Notes: generated by a model not told the origin, from the sequence alone. 64,000 nt of DNA from Pedobacter sp. PF22-3 (GCF_026239555.1 NZ_JAPIVP010000013.1:1-64000), one strand, 5' to 3'; shown: positions 18,101-26,308, numbered from the stretch's first letter. Program-made: numbers and translations.

Positions 18101-18202
18101 AAAGCTGCGGGTCAGGATAAGTTGAGCGATAAGCTGCAGAAAATCTTCAATAACCTTGAAGGCCGCCTATCAGTGTTCTTCCCACAGCAAGGTCCGCAAT
18201 AA
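15164..18202 (+). CDS. DUF2723 multi-pass membrane protein, copy 2
   Basis: 1012 residues, collinear with copy 1 over its whole length: SFWDCGEFIASAFRMQVVHQPGAP at the N-terminus, the same run of hydrophobic segments, PLEPRERDYAYVGSFYAF, then EQGWDDHDRS and the soluble half. The C-terminal region after ~870 (AENLYKLGETARANEILDKS) looks TPR-like. The acidic FWDCGEF loop is kept in both copies, in line with a catalytic role as in GT-C transferases, but no substrate can be read from the sequence. Probably an old tandem duplication. Terminator follows. Confidence 0.88.
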   Translation: MNYSKVNNIVGWICFLIATLTYVLTLEPSASFWDCGEFIASAFRMQVVHQPGAPLFLMIQRFFSIFAAGDLTKIAYWMNVGSAVSSGATILFLFWTITALAKKTILKAGEELTIGKLISIMGAGAVGALAYTFSDSFWFSAVESEVYAQSSLFTAIVFWAILKWEAHADEPRADRWLLFIAYIMGLSIGIHLLNLLTIPALAFVYYFKRTDKATTSGIIKTLIVGILILAVIQYGIIQYLVSFGAYFDLFFVNTLGLGFGTGVLFFAILLIGALVWGIRYSIKHQKKLLNLGLISTVLIIFGYASFSMIIIRAKADPNLNNSAPKDAFSFLSYLNREQYGDRPLAYGPNYNSERTGVTEGKTIWRKGKDKYEVAGKKTDYEYNNNTLLPRMYSDDARHASFYKEWMHLDDSKHPNVVDNVGFLASYQIGYMYMRYFFWNFVGRQNDEQGQGSGFEGEWISGIKPFDSWLRGDQSHLPPSTVDNKAYNRFFFLPLIMGIIGALWHFKRNQKDAGVVALLFFFTGIAIVLYLNQKPLEPRERDYAYVGSFYAFAIWIGLGALGIKEWLFKKLTPTAGAIGATVIGLLAAPVIMAEQGWDDHDRSTKLVPHDIALDYLQSCAPNAILFTYGDNDTYPLWYIQEVENVRPDVRIVNLSLFDTDWYINGLRQKQNESAPLPITMKPEQYVQGERDVMPYDDYKIAGSVELKNVVDLLLSNDESDKVPMQDGSKSNFLPTKNLKITVDPQQVISTGTVSAADASKITTTMDWKFNKGYVTKGTLAMFDILAHNNWKRPIYFASTVPSEQYNGLDKYLYSEGLALRLMPLKADTTASEDRPEQLNTPILYNNVMTKFKWGNMKTAKYLDPQSSDDTFIFTNLFSSLTNSLIKTGKMDEAKKVVDKYYAVMPDKFFGIRTVVVKFYMAENLYKLGETARANEILDKSGDYINKELNYLADISQSKGLTGSQNIQTGLYYLDRMIKTSKAAGQDKLSDKLQKIFNNLEGRLSVFFPQQGPQ

Positions 18203-18226
18203 TAAACGGATCTTGAAATAGCTTAC

Positions 18227-18259
18227 AAAGCAGCTGCATTAATTTGTAGCTGCTTTTTT
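18227..18259 (+). terminator. Terminator after DUF2723 copy 2
   Basis: Stem AAAGCAGCTGCA / TGTAGCTGCTTT with a short A/T loop and a T-tract. Confidence 0.78.
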
Positions 18260-18263
18260 ATTT

Positions 18264-18396
18264 GCTTGCGCTCGTTTCTAACGAGCGCAGTAATAGCTTT
18301 ACGATTTCATCGTAAAAGATGATATAAATTTAAATTTAGGATAAAATCGTAAATATGACCAACTATCTACATGCTCGTTGGAACAAGTGTGAGCAA
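18264..18396. repeat. REP-like palindromes left of the RayT gene
   Basis: Hairpin TGCGCTCGTT-tct-AACGAGCGCA (18267-18289), then TTTACGAT-ttc-ATCGTAAA (18298-18316), then a degenerate inverted copy containing ATGCTCGTTGGAACAAGTGTG (18371-18391 region). The same parts flank the other side of the transposase gene. Confidence 0.8.
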
Positions 18397-18432
18397 TTAT
18401 GATTTTTCTGAATAAATAAATATTTTTATTAA

Positions 18433-18987
18433 ATGTCAGATCAATACCAAGCAAGAGATCCGGAAGGCATCTATTTTTTAACTTTTACGATTGTTGATTG
18501 GGTAGATATATTCACCCGCTCATCTTATAAAGAAATTATTTTAGATTCATTAAAGTATTGCCAGTCTAGCAAGGGCCTTATACTGCATGCATATTGCTTA
18601 ATGACTAATCATATCCACCTCATTGCATCTGTCGGAAAAAACATAAAGCTTTTTGAAATAATTAGAGATTTTAAAAAGTTTACAAATAGGGCGATTATCG
18701 AAGAGATTAATTCAGGAAATGAAAGCAGGAAAAAGTGGCTGCTGAGTAAGTTTGAATTCGCAGGAAAATACCTTAAAAGAATTGAGAATTATAAGGTTTG
18801 GCAAGATGGTTACCATGCTGTTGAATTAATCAGTCGAGATTTTACATTTCAAAAGCTAAATTACATTCATCAAAATCCAGTTAGAGCTGGAATTGTATCA
18901 GAGCCCGAACATTATATTTATAGTTCCGCGACTAATTATCATGGGCTTAGCGGACTAATAGAAATTGAATTACTAGACATTGATTAA
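18433..18987 (+). CDS. REP-associated tyrosine transposase (RayT)
   Basis: 184 residues of the Y1/IS200-like HUH transposase superfamily. The metal-binding HUH motif is HIH at 60-62 (MTNHIHLIAS), and the catalytic Tyr is probably 144 in the diagnostic stretch NYIHQNPVRAGIV. Single-domain RayTs bind and cut REP palindromes and are domesticated rather than full insertion sequences. It is flanked on both sides by matching palindromes in inverted arrangement, which are its likely substrate. The gene is intact with no frameshift. No accessory TnpB. Confidence 0.93.
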   Translation: MSDQYQARDPEGIYFLTFTIVDWVDIFTRSSYKEIILDSLKYCQSSKGLILHAYCLMTNHIHLIASVGKNIKLFEIIRDFKKFTNRAIIEEINSGNESRKKWLLSKFEFAGKYLKRIENYKVWQDGYHAVELISRDFTFQKLNYIHQNPVRAGIVSEPEHYIYSSATNYHGLSGLIEIELLDID

Positions 18988-19000
18988 TATTTATTGAATG

Positions 19001-19131
19001 CTTGCGCTCGTTTCTAACGAGTGCAGCAATTGCTTTACGATTATATCGTAAAGCAAGCTAAATATACCGATAACTAACACCGTAAAATACGGTATCCTAT
19101 TTACACGCTCGTTAGAAACGAGCGTGAGCAC
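19001..19131. repeat. REP-like palindromes right of the RayT gene
   Basis: TGCGCTCGTT-tct-AACGAGTGCA (19003-19025) is a direct copy of the left hairpin; GCTTTACGAT-tat-ATCGTAAAGC (19032-19054) matches the second left hairpin; CACGCTCGTT-aga-AACGAGCGTG (19104-19126) is the inverted copy. Together with the left side this is a REP doublet (BIME-like) on each side of the gene. Confidence 0.8.
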
Positions 19132-19135
19132 CCAC

Positions 19136-19172
19136 AAAAAAAAATCCCGTTTAGCATAGCCAAACAGGATTC
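19136..19172 (-). terminator. Terminator of accA
   Basis: On the minus strand a stem of AATCCTGTTTG with its near complement (one mismatch) around a short loop, followed by nine T residues. Confidence 0.78.
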
Positions 19173-19192
19173 AAGTTTATTTTAGTTAATGA

Positions 19193-20155
19193 TTATTCGT
19201 TTACTACGCCCATATCACAGAATTTCTCAATCCTTTGCTCAATCAGCTTATCGGTTTTTAATTTACCCAAAGTGGCTAAATCTTTCACGATATATTCTTT
19301 TAATGTTTTACCCATCAACTCCGGATCCTGATGTGCACCACCAAGCGGCTCAGGAATAATGCCATCGATTAGTTTGTTGCCAAACATATCATCAGAAGTC
19401 AACTTTAAGCACTCAGCAGCTTTCTCTTTAAAATCCCAGCTTCTCCATAAAATAGAGGAACAGGATTCAGGAGAAATTACCGAATACCAGGTGTGCTCTA
19501 ACATATATACTTTATCACCGATACCGATACCCAAAGCACCTCCAGAAGCCCCCTCACCTACCACAATGCAGATAATCGGCACGCGTAGAACAGACATTTC
19601 CAGTAAGTTTCTGGCGATAGCTTCACCTTGTCCACGCTCTTCGGCTTCTAAACCAGGGTAAGCACCCATTGTATCGATAAAAGAGATAACAGGCTTATTA
19701 AATTTTTCGGCCAAACGCATTAAACGCAGGGCTTTGCGGTAACCTTCCGGATTGGCCATACCAAAGTTGCGAAACTGGCGCTCTTTGGTATTTTTACCTT
19801 TTTGGTGACCGATAACCATTACCGTTTGACCATTTATGGTAGCAAAACCACCAACAATTGCTTTATCATCTTTAACCGTTCTATCACCGTGCATTTCAAT
19901 AAAATCATCGCAGATCATATTGATATAATCAAGGGTTTGCGGGCGATCTGGATGACGGCTCATCTGAACCTTGTTCCAACCGGTTAAATTTTTATATAAG
20001 TTATTGGTAGTTTCATCTAATTTACCATCAAGTTCGTCCAAAGTGGCAGACATATCTACCTTGGTTTTTTCGGCAACTTGCTTAACCTTTTCTATCTGCT
20101 GAACTAAATCGGCAATAGGTTTTTCAAAATCGAATGATGTTTTTATTTGCTGCAT
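19193..20155 (-). CDS. accA: Acetyl-CoA carboxylase carboxyltransferase subunit alpha
   Basis: 320 residues; with AccD it transfers the carboxyl group from biotin to acetyl-CoA, the first step of fatty acid synthesis. The N-terminal coiled region ([15 protein letters not shown]) is followed by the crotonase-like carboxyltransferase domain: [29 protein letters not shown], the oxyanion-hole segment [12 protein letters not shown] and [13 protein letters not shown]. Length normal. accD is not in the window. Confidence 0.97.
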   Translation of the reverse strand: MQQIKTSFDFEKPIADLVQQIEKVKQVAEKTKVDMSATLDELDGKLDETTNNLYKNLTGWNKVQMSRHPDRPQTLDYINMICDDFIEMHGDRTVKDDKAIVGGFATINGQTVMVIGHQKGKNTKERQFRNFGMANPEGYRKALRLMRLAEKFNKPVISFIDTMGAYPGLEAEERGQGEAIARNLLEMSVLRVPIICIVVGEGASGGALGIGIGDKVYMLEHTWYSVISPESCSSILWRSWDFKEKAAECLKLTSDDMFGNKLIDGIIPEPLGGAHQDPELMGKTLKEYIVKDLATLGKLKTDKLIEQRIEKFCDMGVVNE

Positions 20156-20282
20156 AATTGAACCACAAAAATAAGTAATTATTTTTAGTTTGTAACCAAC
20201 AGTTTTTCGTTTGCGTTTTTACCGGAGTAAATCGTGTTAGCAAGGCTGCTAAAAGAGCGTTATAAATACGATTTATTTCTTT

Positions 20283-20820
20283 TTTTGGAAAGCAGTTTCA
20301 GTGGTTATTGGGTTGGGTTCCGTCCTGCTCTTCCTCCTCCCGATGAAAATCGGGATCGGTCCGATCAGGTTTAGATTACACCTGTTTTTGCAGCTACGCG
20401 GGGTTTCCGTGCCATTGCCTAAAAGAAGTTCGTGAAAACAAGAACCCTGACTAAAAGATTATTACCGGATAATAACCAAACGTTCCTAACGGAACGTAAA
20501 CGCCAATTATACAATTGGCTACCCAGGAATCGTCCCACTGGGACGATTAATTTAACCGTTTTTACCACGGGTACCCAAAACGTCCCACGGGGACATGTCA
20601 TAGGTAGCAGAAAAATACATTTCATGTTTTTCGTTCCATAGGAACGTTTCACGTTTTTCAAAAAGAAAAATATTTGACCACCATGCCGGGTTTCCGTGCA
20701 CTGCCCTAACCTACCTAGCCCTGATTGAAATGAAAAGCCCTCAAACGAGGCACGAGTGAGGACTTGTAATGTAAAGCAGGATTAACGATAATCATTGTGC
20801 TGCCTCTGCGCTCCAAAAAA
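20283..20820 (+). other. Composite structured intergenic element, copy 2
   Basis: Fills most of the gene-free stretch 20156-20936. The 5' part (20285-20400) has the hairpin TCCCGAT-gaaa-ATCGGGA (20338-20355) followed by GATCAGGTTTAG (20363-20374). The 3' part (20715-20816) has TAGCCCTGATTGAAATG, AACGAGGCACGAG, ACTTGTAATG, AAAGCAGGA and TGTGCTGCCTCTGCGCTCC. Order and spacing match copy 1 at 8545-9085, and the hairpin differs from copy 1 by a compensatory T-A to C-G pair. Part of the 3' half also recurs inverted at 42840-42978. Confidence 0.55.
20481..20646. repeat. Array of five short palindromes
   Basis: CGTTCC-taac-GGAACG (20481-20496), CCAATT-atac-AATTGG (20503-20518), AATCGTCCC-act-GGGACGATT (20528-20548), GTCCC-acg-GGGAC (20582-20594) and CGTTCC-ata-GGAACG (20632-20646), all inside the composite element. 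The stems differ but share the form xGTyCC...GGyACx. Two overlapping frames on opposite strands here are artefacts of the palindromes. Confidence 0.7.
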
Positions 20821-20854
20821 ATAAAAAATGCAGAACACTTGAATCAAAAAAAAG

Positions 20855-20930
20855 AGTTCCGTGAAGACACGGACCTCGGCGAGGAGAGTTGACAAATTAA
20901 TAGCAATGTGCACAGAAAGTTGTCAACTCT
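20855..20930. repeat. GTG/CAC hairpin and long stem at the 3' end of the S10 peptidase gene
   Basis: GTTCCGTG-aag-ACACGGAC (20856-20874) belongs to the same hairpin class as those at 24550-24738. AGAGTTGACAA (20885-20895) pairs perfectly with TTGTCAACTCT (20920-20930), an 11-bp stem ending 7 bp from the stop of the peptidase gene; it may serve as its 3' end although no T-tract follows on the minus strand. Confidence 0.55.
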
Positions 20931-20936
20931 AAAATT

Positions 20937-22496
20937 TTAGAATTTAGCGGCTTCGCCCGGCTTAGGCAATGCTTTTTTAATAAACTCGCGGATATGGTTA
21001 TTTGCCATTTTCAGATCATCTTTACGCAGGTACATCATATGCCCGCTACGATAACCTTCCCAGCTCATACGGTCTTGCAGTTTACCCGCAGCATCTAACT
21101 GCCACATGCTATATTTGGCATTAAAATAATCGCAGGCGCCATCATAATAACCCGATTGCACCAATAAATGTAAGTACGGGTTTTGCGCCATAGCCTGCCG
21201 GAGATTATCTCCGGTCTGATCTCCCGATTTATCCCATGGATACACAGAACCAAACATATTGTATTTCAAATCGGTTTTATAGTTTAGCTCGTTGCGGATA
21301 TACATGTTGATAGCCGGTGTAAAAGAATGTAGCCAGGAGGTGAGTTCAGCATTGTAATCAGGTCCTTCGCCAGCGCTCATTTTATCTATACCCCTATAAC
21401 GCGAATCTAACCGGCCAACAGTGAAACCTTTATCCCTCAATAGTTCTTTCCAAAAGAAATCGGTTGGTACATTAAGGTTATAATCTAAAATTACTTTTTC
21501 GGAAATGCCCGAGTAACGAGCCATTTTTACGGCGATTACTTTCTTTTTATCCACACTCAACATTCCTCCCTGCGAAATGGCCGGGATGAGTTCGTTAATG
21601 GTAAAACTTTCCACTTCAGGAAGCATAGCCGTTAAGTCTTTATTTTGTAAATCGGCTGTCAAAGCTTTATGGTACCATGCGGTTGCTGCAAAATACGGTA
21701 AACGCAAAGCTGCATCAACAGGACCGCTGCGCTCAATACCCAATTCGGTTGGCGAAACCAATACCACACCATTTAAATACATCCATTGACTGTTTTGCAA
21801 CTCTAAAGCTAAGCCTGAAACACGTGTAGTGCCATAACTTTCGCCAATTAAAAACTTTGGCGAAGCCCATCGGTTATTACGGGTTACAAAAGTATTAATC
21901 CACTCGGCCAGGTATTTGATATCGGCACGTACCCCGAAGAATTTATTGGTTGGAATATCTTTACTCACCGCTCTGGAATAGCCCGTGTTAACCGGATCGA
22001 TGTATACAATATCTGCCACATCTAAAATAGAATATGGATTTTCTTTATAACCATAAGGCTGTACAGGATAACCTTCGTCATCAATATTCAAAACCACCGG
22101 ACCGGTATAGGCAATGTGCATCCACACCGAAGCAGACCCCGGACCGCCGTTAAAAGAGATTACTAAAGGTCTTCTATCCCGGTTTTGTACATCACTTCGT
22201 TCGTAATAAGTATAAAATAAACCAGCAATCGGTTTGCCATCCTCATCCCAAACCGGTAAGGTACCGGTAGTAGCTTTATACGGAACAGCTTTGCCATCAA
22301 TATTTACCGAATGGTTGGTTACTACCGAGCTCTCCACTTTAATGTTCCTTTCGTTTGCCGAAGATTTAGCGTCTTCATTAACAGTAACCTGCGCAGCAGT
22401 TACATTTTCCTTTGACTGACTTTTTCTTGGTGCTTGCTGTGCATGTGCAAAAATACCCATGCTTAAAAATGTAGCGAGTATAAATCTGAATTTCAT
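20937..22496 (-). CDS. Secreted S10-family serine carboxypeptidase-like protein
   Basis: 519 residues. Signal peptide MKFRFILATFLSMGIFAHAQ, a Lys/Ser/Glu-rich linker to ~60, then the S10 alpha/beta-hydrolase domain. Signatures: oxyanion region FNGGPGSASVW (NGGPG at 116-120), nucleophile Ser220 in GESYG, probable Asp452 in QSGYYDGACDY, and His486 in SGHMMY. The usual Pro of SGHxxP is absent, as I expect for bacterial members. Carboxypeptidase activity on peptides in the periplasm or outside is inferred from the family. Single gene. Confidence 0.92.
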   Translation of the reverse strand: MKFRFILATFLSMGIFAHAQQAPRKSQSKENVTAAQVTVNEDAKSSANERNIKVESSVVTNHSVNIDGKAVPYKATTGTLPVWDEDGKPIAGLFYTYYERSDVQNRDRRPLVISFNGGPGSASVWMHIAYTGPVVLNIDDEGYPVQPYGYKENPYSILDVADIVYIDPVNTGYSRAVSKDIPTNKFFGVRADIKYLAEWINTFVTRNNRWASPKFLIGESYGTTRVSGLALELQNSQWMYLNGVVLVSPTELGIERSGPVDAALRLPYFAATAWYHKALTADLQNKDLTAMLPEVESFTINELIPAISQGGMLSVDKKKVIAVKMARYSGISEKVILDYNLNVPTDFFWKELLRDKGFTVGRLDSRYRGIDKMSAGEGPDYNAELTSWLHSFTPAINMYIRNELNYKTDLKYNMFGSVYPWDKSGDQTGDNLRQAMAQNPYLHLLVQSGYYDGACDYFNAKYSMWQLDAAGKLQDRMSWEGYRSGHMMYLRKDDLKMANNHIREFIKKALPKPGEAAKF

Positions 22497-22661
22497 TGCG
22501 TTTGGTTTGGTTGCTAAATATCAAACTATTGTAGCGTTAATCAAAAAGCACATTATAAATGTTACCATAAAAAAGCCGATACTGCACCCGCAATACCAGC
22601 TTTTAACAAGTCTTAATGATTTTACACAAATAACCAGAGATGGATAAATGACTGAAATTAA

Positions 22662-24593
22662 TTACTTCAATGTTGTTTTACTAAAAATATGGTATTCTCC
22701 AGGCGCTAAAGTTCGCGTATAATTGCTGGTGCTTAAATTAATACCGGCACCAACCGCATCAACCCAAGCTCCAGTCGTACCAAAATCGATATTGGCCGTT
22801 TGGCTCACTACATCAAAATTACCTACCACCACAACGGTATTAGTGCCTTCTGTTAACTTGATATATTTGATGCCGCCGGCAAGATCATACGTTGAGTTAG
22901 TTGAGTTAAAAATACTGTTATTCTTTTTCAACCTGATGAATTTGGCATAAGCATCATATAATGCCTTGCGGTTAGGGTCACCATAATAATCCCATTTAAT
23001 AGGTTTTTCGCCAGTTCTCCCATTAAAATCAATATTAATATCATAACCCAGCTCCCCAAATTGCCAAATCATTTTAGGTCCGGGAATACTGAATAAAAAG
23101 GCTGCCACAAGTTCTTCTCTTTTTAACGAGGTGGCCAGGTTTCCCTTAATTACATAATTTCCAGACGCGTTGCCGTAAGTAATATTCTTAAAATTTAATC
23201 GCTCCTCATCGTGACTTTCGCCATAACCAACTAAATTTTCTGATTTAGCAAAGCCATGGTTGGCATAAAAACCCCATTGAAAATTGGAATTATCCAACCA
23301 GCCCATCGTAGCCTCATTCATGTTATAATTCATATTATTCCAAAGCATCATACCATTATCTGCCAATACCTTTTCTTCAGATTCTTCTGCAAAGTGCTCC
23401 AAAATCACATAGAAATTAGGATCCAAACTCTTCATGTAGCCATTATAATCTTTCCAAATGGCAATCCGGCTGGCATCGTACAACCTGAACTGTGCATCAT
23501 CTGTTGATTGCTTTTGCGTAAAACCCTTCGAAAGATCGAAACGAAAACCATCAATTTTGTATTGCTGCATCCAAAACTTCATTACATCTTTCGAGAATTT
23601 TCTGGTGGCCGCACTTTCATGATTAAAATCGTAACCTACATTAAACGGATGTTTGGCATCTACGTTAAACCATGGGCTATTTGCTGTAGGTTTTGAGCCA
23701 TCGAAATACAATTGCACCATTGGCGATTGACCGAAAGAGTGATTTAATACCATATCCATAATCACGGCAATACCACGGCCATGGCACTCATCAATAAAAT
23801 TCTGTAATGCGGTTTTGGTACCGTAATATTTATCTGGCGCAAAATAAAATGATGGATTGTAACCCCAGCTTAAATTCCCTTCAAATTCATTTACAGGCAT
23901 TAATTCTATTGCATTGATTCCCAAACCCGTTAAATAATCGAGTTTGGCCAAAGTTGATGCATAATTATGATCAGTGGTAAAATCACGTACCAATAATTCA
24001 TAAATGACCAGGTTATCTTTTGCGGGACGGGAGAAACTTGTGTTTTTCCAGGTATAAGCCGGCTGATTGGCTTGCATTACACTTACTATCCCGGTTGTTT
24101 TACCAGTTGGGTAGGCTTTTAAATTGGCGTAAGTTGCTGCACTAATGTACTTATCGTTATCAGGATCAAGTATTTTCTCGCAATAAGGATCGGCAACTTT
24201 TAGGTTTCCATCTACATAAAACTGATAGGCATATTCTGTATTCGCATTTAAATTATTGACCTGAATCCACCAATAATTTCCATCAGGGGTATTTTTCATG
24301 GGTAAGGCAGTGGTAGACCAATCGTTAAATTCACCAATCAAGGATACTGATTTTTTTCCGGGTGCATAAAGTGTTACCATAGCTGATGTGCCGTTATTGG
24401 TAAACACCACACCATCTTTGGCACCTGCTGGCAGATCGGCTTTTTGATCAGTTTGTGTAGGTTCTAAACCACCATCTGATGCTTTTTTGCAAGCCGCACT
24501 AAATGTTGTTATGAAGAGCAATAGGTAAACAATCGTTTTGACTCTTTTTGTTTCGTGCAGACACGAACCAAGGCGGTTAAGATTTTTTTTCAT
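22662..24593 (-). CDS. Alpha-amylase family (GH13) lipoprotein with N-terminal CBM48-like domain
   Basis: 643 residues from the Met at 24593 (an in-frame Met at 24650 would add 19 unlikely residues). Long n-region, membrane-spanning segment and lipobox SAAC with Cys35: a lipoprotein, likely surface exposed. A beta-sandwich domain (~65-135, LIGEFNDWSTTALPM, ending YAYQFYVDGN) is CBM48-like; the (beta/alpha)8 barrel follows with region I MDMVLNHSFG, nucleophile in GFRFDLS, acid/base Glu in VILEHF and third carboxylate in ESHDEERL, so the catalytic set is complete. It is the last gene of the maltodextrin locus. Residues ~9-15 (GSCLHET) are encoded by a repeat hairpin. Confidence 0.92.
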   Translation of the reverse strand: MKKNLNRLGSCLHETKRVKTIVYLLLFITTFSAACKKASDGGLEPTQTDQKADLPAGAKDGVVFTNNGTSAMVTLYAPGKKSVSLIGEFNDWSTTALPMKNTPDGNYWWIQVNNLNANTEYAYQFYVDGNLKVADPYCEKILDPDNDKYISAATYANLKAYPTGKTTGIVSVMQANQPAYTWKNTSFSRPAKDNLVIYELLVRDFTTDHNYASTLAKLDYLTGLGINAIELMPVNEFEGNLSWGYNPSFYFAPDKYYGTKTALQNFIDECHGRGIAVIMDMVLNHSFGQSPMVQLYFDGSKPTANSPWFNVDAKHPFNVGYDFNHESAATRKFSKDVMKFWMQQYKIDGFRFDLSKGFTQKQSTDDAQFRLYDASRIAIWKDYNGYMKSLDPNFYVILEHFAEESEEKVLADNGMMLWNNMNYNMNEATMGWLDNSNFQWGFYANHGFAKSENLVGYGESHDEERLNFKNITYGNASGNYVIKGNLATSLKREELVAAFLFSIPGPKMIWQFGELGYDINIDFNGRTGEKPIKWDYYGDPNRKALYDAYAKFIRLKKNNSIFNSTNSTYDLAGGIKYIKLTEGTNTVVVVGNFDVVSQTANIDFGTTGAWVDAVGAGINLSTSNYTRTLAPGEYHIFSKTTLK

Positions 24594-24738
24594 TTGGTTA
24601 GAGATTTTAAAGTTTAATACAGAAGTTCTTATTCTGGTTCGTGGAGACACAAACCAGGGAGATAGATATGACTTATCCTACTCGGTCTGTGTCACCACAG
24701 ACCGAAATATGAATAATGGTCTTGTGAGGACACAAACC
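24550..24738. repeat. Four GTG/CAC hairpins (REP-like)
   Basis: Hairpins at 24550-24569 (GTTTCGTG/CACGAACC), 24637-24656 (GGTTCGTG/CACAAACC), 24683-24704 (CGGTCTGTG/CACAGACCG) and 24718-24738 (GGTCTTGTG/CACAAACC). All share GTG-3/4 nt-CAC at the tip and GGT(T/C)/(A/G)ACC at the base. The first lies inside the coding sequence of the GH13 lipoprotein; the other three fill the gap to the MFS gene. Confidence 0.75.
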
Positions 24739-24751
24739 ATGAAGCAGTATT

Positions 24752-26128
24752 TTAGACAGACCTGTTTTCTTCTACTCCAAGTTTTGAAGCTAAAACTTCG
24801 TCTGTTTTTTTAGGTTCACGGATGAATACATAACAGATTATTGCGGCCAGGATCATCAGTCCTCCACCTAACTGTACGGCTAAAAGCCTGTCGTTATTTA
24901 ATACATTACGCATTAACCAACCAAAACCCAGGGAAGCTATAATTTCTGGCAGTACAATAAAGAAGTTGAAAATTCCCATGTATATTCCTATTTTATCTTT
25001 GGGCAGTGATCCACTTAACATGGCATAGGGCATAGAAAGGATACTTGCCCAGGCAATGCCTACCCCCGTCATGCATAAGTACAGCATGTTTTTATCGTGC
25101 ACCCAGGCCACACTAATTAAACCTATGGCACCACAAATTAAACAAAGGGCATGCGTGGTTTTACGGCCCAATGCATCGGCAATTTTAGGCAGCACCAGTG
25201 CAAAAAGAAAAGTAATTACGCTATAATAGGCAAGCGTTAAACTGCCAAAATCTGCGCCATGCGCGTAAACCGGATCGGCAGCATCTCTACCCCCAAAAAC
25301 ATTCACCGCTACAGCTGTGGTATAATAAAACCACATTAAAAACAGGCCTGGCCAGGTAAAAAACTGAACCAAAGAAACAATCTGCATCCTTTTTGGCATA
25401 TTGGTTAAGGCATGAAAAATTTCTCTTGCACCTCCACCAAAACCTTTATTGCTTTCTTTTACTTTTTCTTTAAAATCTACATCCTGAGGCGGATATTCCT
25501 TAGTGGTAAGCACCGTCCATAATACAGCGGCAAAAAAGAAAAAAGCGCCGATATAGAAAGAAAATTTTACGTTTTCCGGAATATTACCCTTTTCTGCAGT
25601 ATTGGTTAAATGGAATATATTGTTCATGATCCATGGTAACGCCGAAGCCACACTGCCCCCCAAACCAATCATCATACTCTGCATAATGAACCCGCGGTTC
25701 ACCTGACTATCTGGTAATTTATCGGTAACAAAAGCGCGGAAAGGTTCCATTGCAATGTTTCCAAAAACATCTAAAATCCAAAGTAAACCAGCTGCCATCC
25801 ACAGCACGCTGCTATGTGGCATAAAAATTAATGCAATACTGCTTACAATGGCCCCAAGCATAAAATAAGGTCTTCTTCTACCCCATTTTGGATGCCAGGT
25901 ACGATCGCTCAGGTAACCTATTATGGGCTGCACCAATAAACCCGTTAAAGGGGCTGCCAAAAACAATAGTGGAACCTGATCTGGATGGGCGCCCAGATTT
26001 TCGTAAATACGCCCCATGTTGGCCCTTTGTAAATCCCAACCGAACTGAATCCCGAAAAAACCAACACTCATGTTAATGATCTGTGCAAGTGTTAATTTAG
26101 GGTTCTCGAATACTGTTTTTAAGCTCAT
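24752..26128 (-). CDS. MFS transporter, SLC45/GPH-like (probable maltose/maltodextrin importer)
   Basis: 458 residues with about 12 hydrophobic segments. The stretch LTGLLVQPIIGYLSDRTWHPKWGRRRPYF carries the MFS cytoplasmic loop (SDR...GRRRP) in the form seen in sucrose/maltose carriers of the SLC45 group; a second loop is PKIADALGRKTTH. Position between two GH13 genes and downstream of the GH65 phosphorylase supports uptake of maltose or short maltodextrins across the inner membrane, where the phosphorylase would use them. Substrate is inferred from context. Confidence 0.88.
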   Translation of the reverse strand: MSLKTVFENPKLTLAQIINMSVGFFGIQFGWDLQRANMGRIYENLGAHPDQVPLLFLAAPLTGLLVQPIIGYLSDRTWHPKWGRRRPYFMLGAIVSSIALIFMPHSSVLWMAAGLLWILDVFGNIAMEPFRAFVTDKLPDSQVNRGFIMQSMMIGLGGSVASALPWIMNNIFHLTNTAEKGNIPENVKFSFYIGAFFFFAAVLWTVLTTKEYPPQDVDFKEKVKESNKGFGGGAREIFHALTNMPKRMQIVSLVQFFTWPGLFLMWFYYTTAVAVNVFGGRDAADPVYAHGADFGSLTLAYYSVITFLFALVLPKIADALGRKTTHALCLICGAIGLISVAWVHDKNMLYLCMTGVGIAWASILSMPYAMLSGSLPKDKIGIYMGIFNFFIVLPEIIASLGFGWLMRNVLNNDRLLAVQLGGGLMILAAIICYVFIREPKKTDEVLASKLGVEENRSV

Positions 26129-26217
26129 TTTGTTTAGTTTAAGCGTTTAGTGAAGGGCGCATGGCGTTATTTTCTATTGCTTTAATAAATTCTACGATAA
26201 CTAGTGTCTCATTTTTC

Positions 26218-26308
26218 ACCACAGAGAACGTAGAGTTTTGAGACAGCGTTCACCGAGAATAAATATCCTTCGTGTTTCTCTGTGCTGTTACTTTGTGTGC
26301 TCTGTGGT
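26218..26308. repeat. ACCACAGAG inverted repeat in an operon gap
   Basis: ACCACAGAG (26218-26226) and CTCTGTGGT (26300-26308) bound a 91-bp segment with further imperfect complementarity (GAACGTAGAG / CTTTGTGTGC). It lies in the 233-bp gap between the MFS gene and the GH13 gene upstream, the longest gap inside this locus, so it may mark a transcript end or processing point. Confidence 0.5.

Noticed and set aside
20153-20199. Promoter for accA (TATTTTTG at 20173-20166, minus strand)
   Set aside because: The -33 spacing is 23 bp and the implied leader would be only about six nucleotides; not strong enough to annotate.
20481-20646. Possible CRISPR array
   Set aside because: The palindromes are not identical repeats, the spacing is irregular and no cas genes are near.
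20419-20661. Open frames on both strands (80 and 69 codons) across the palindrome array
   Set aside because: They mirror each other because of the palindromes, lack ribosome-binding sites and have no protein-like composition.
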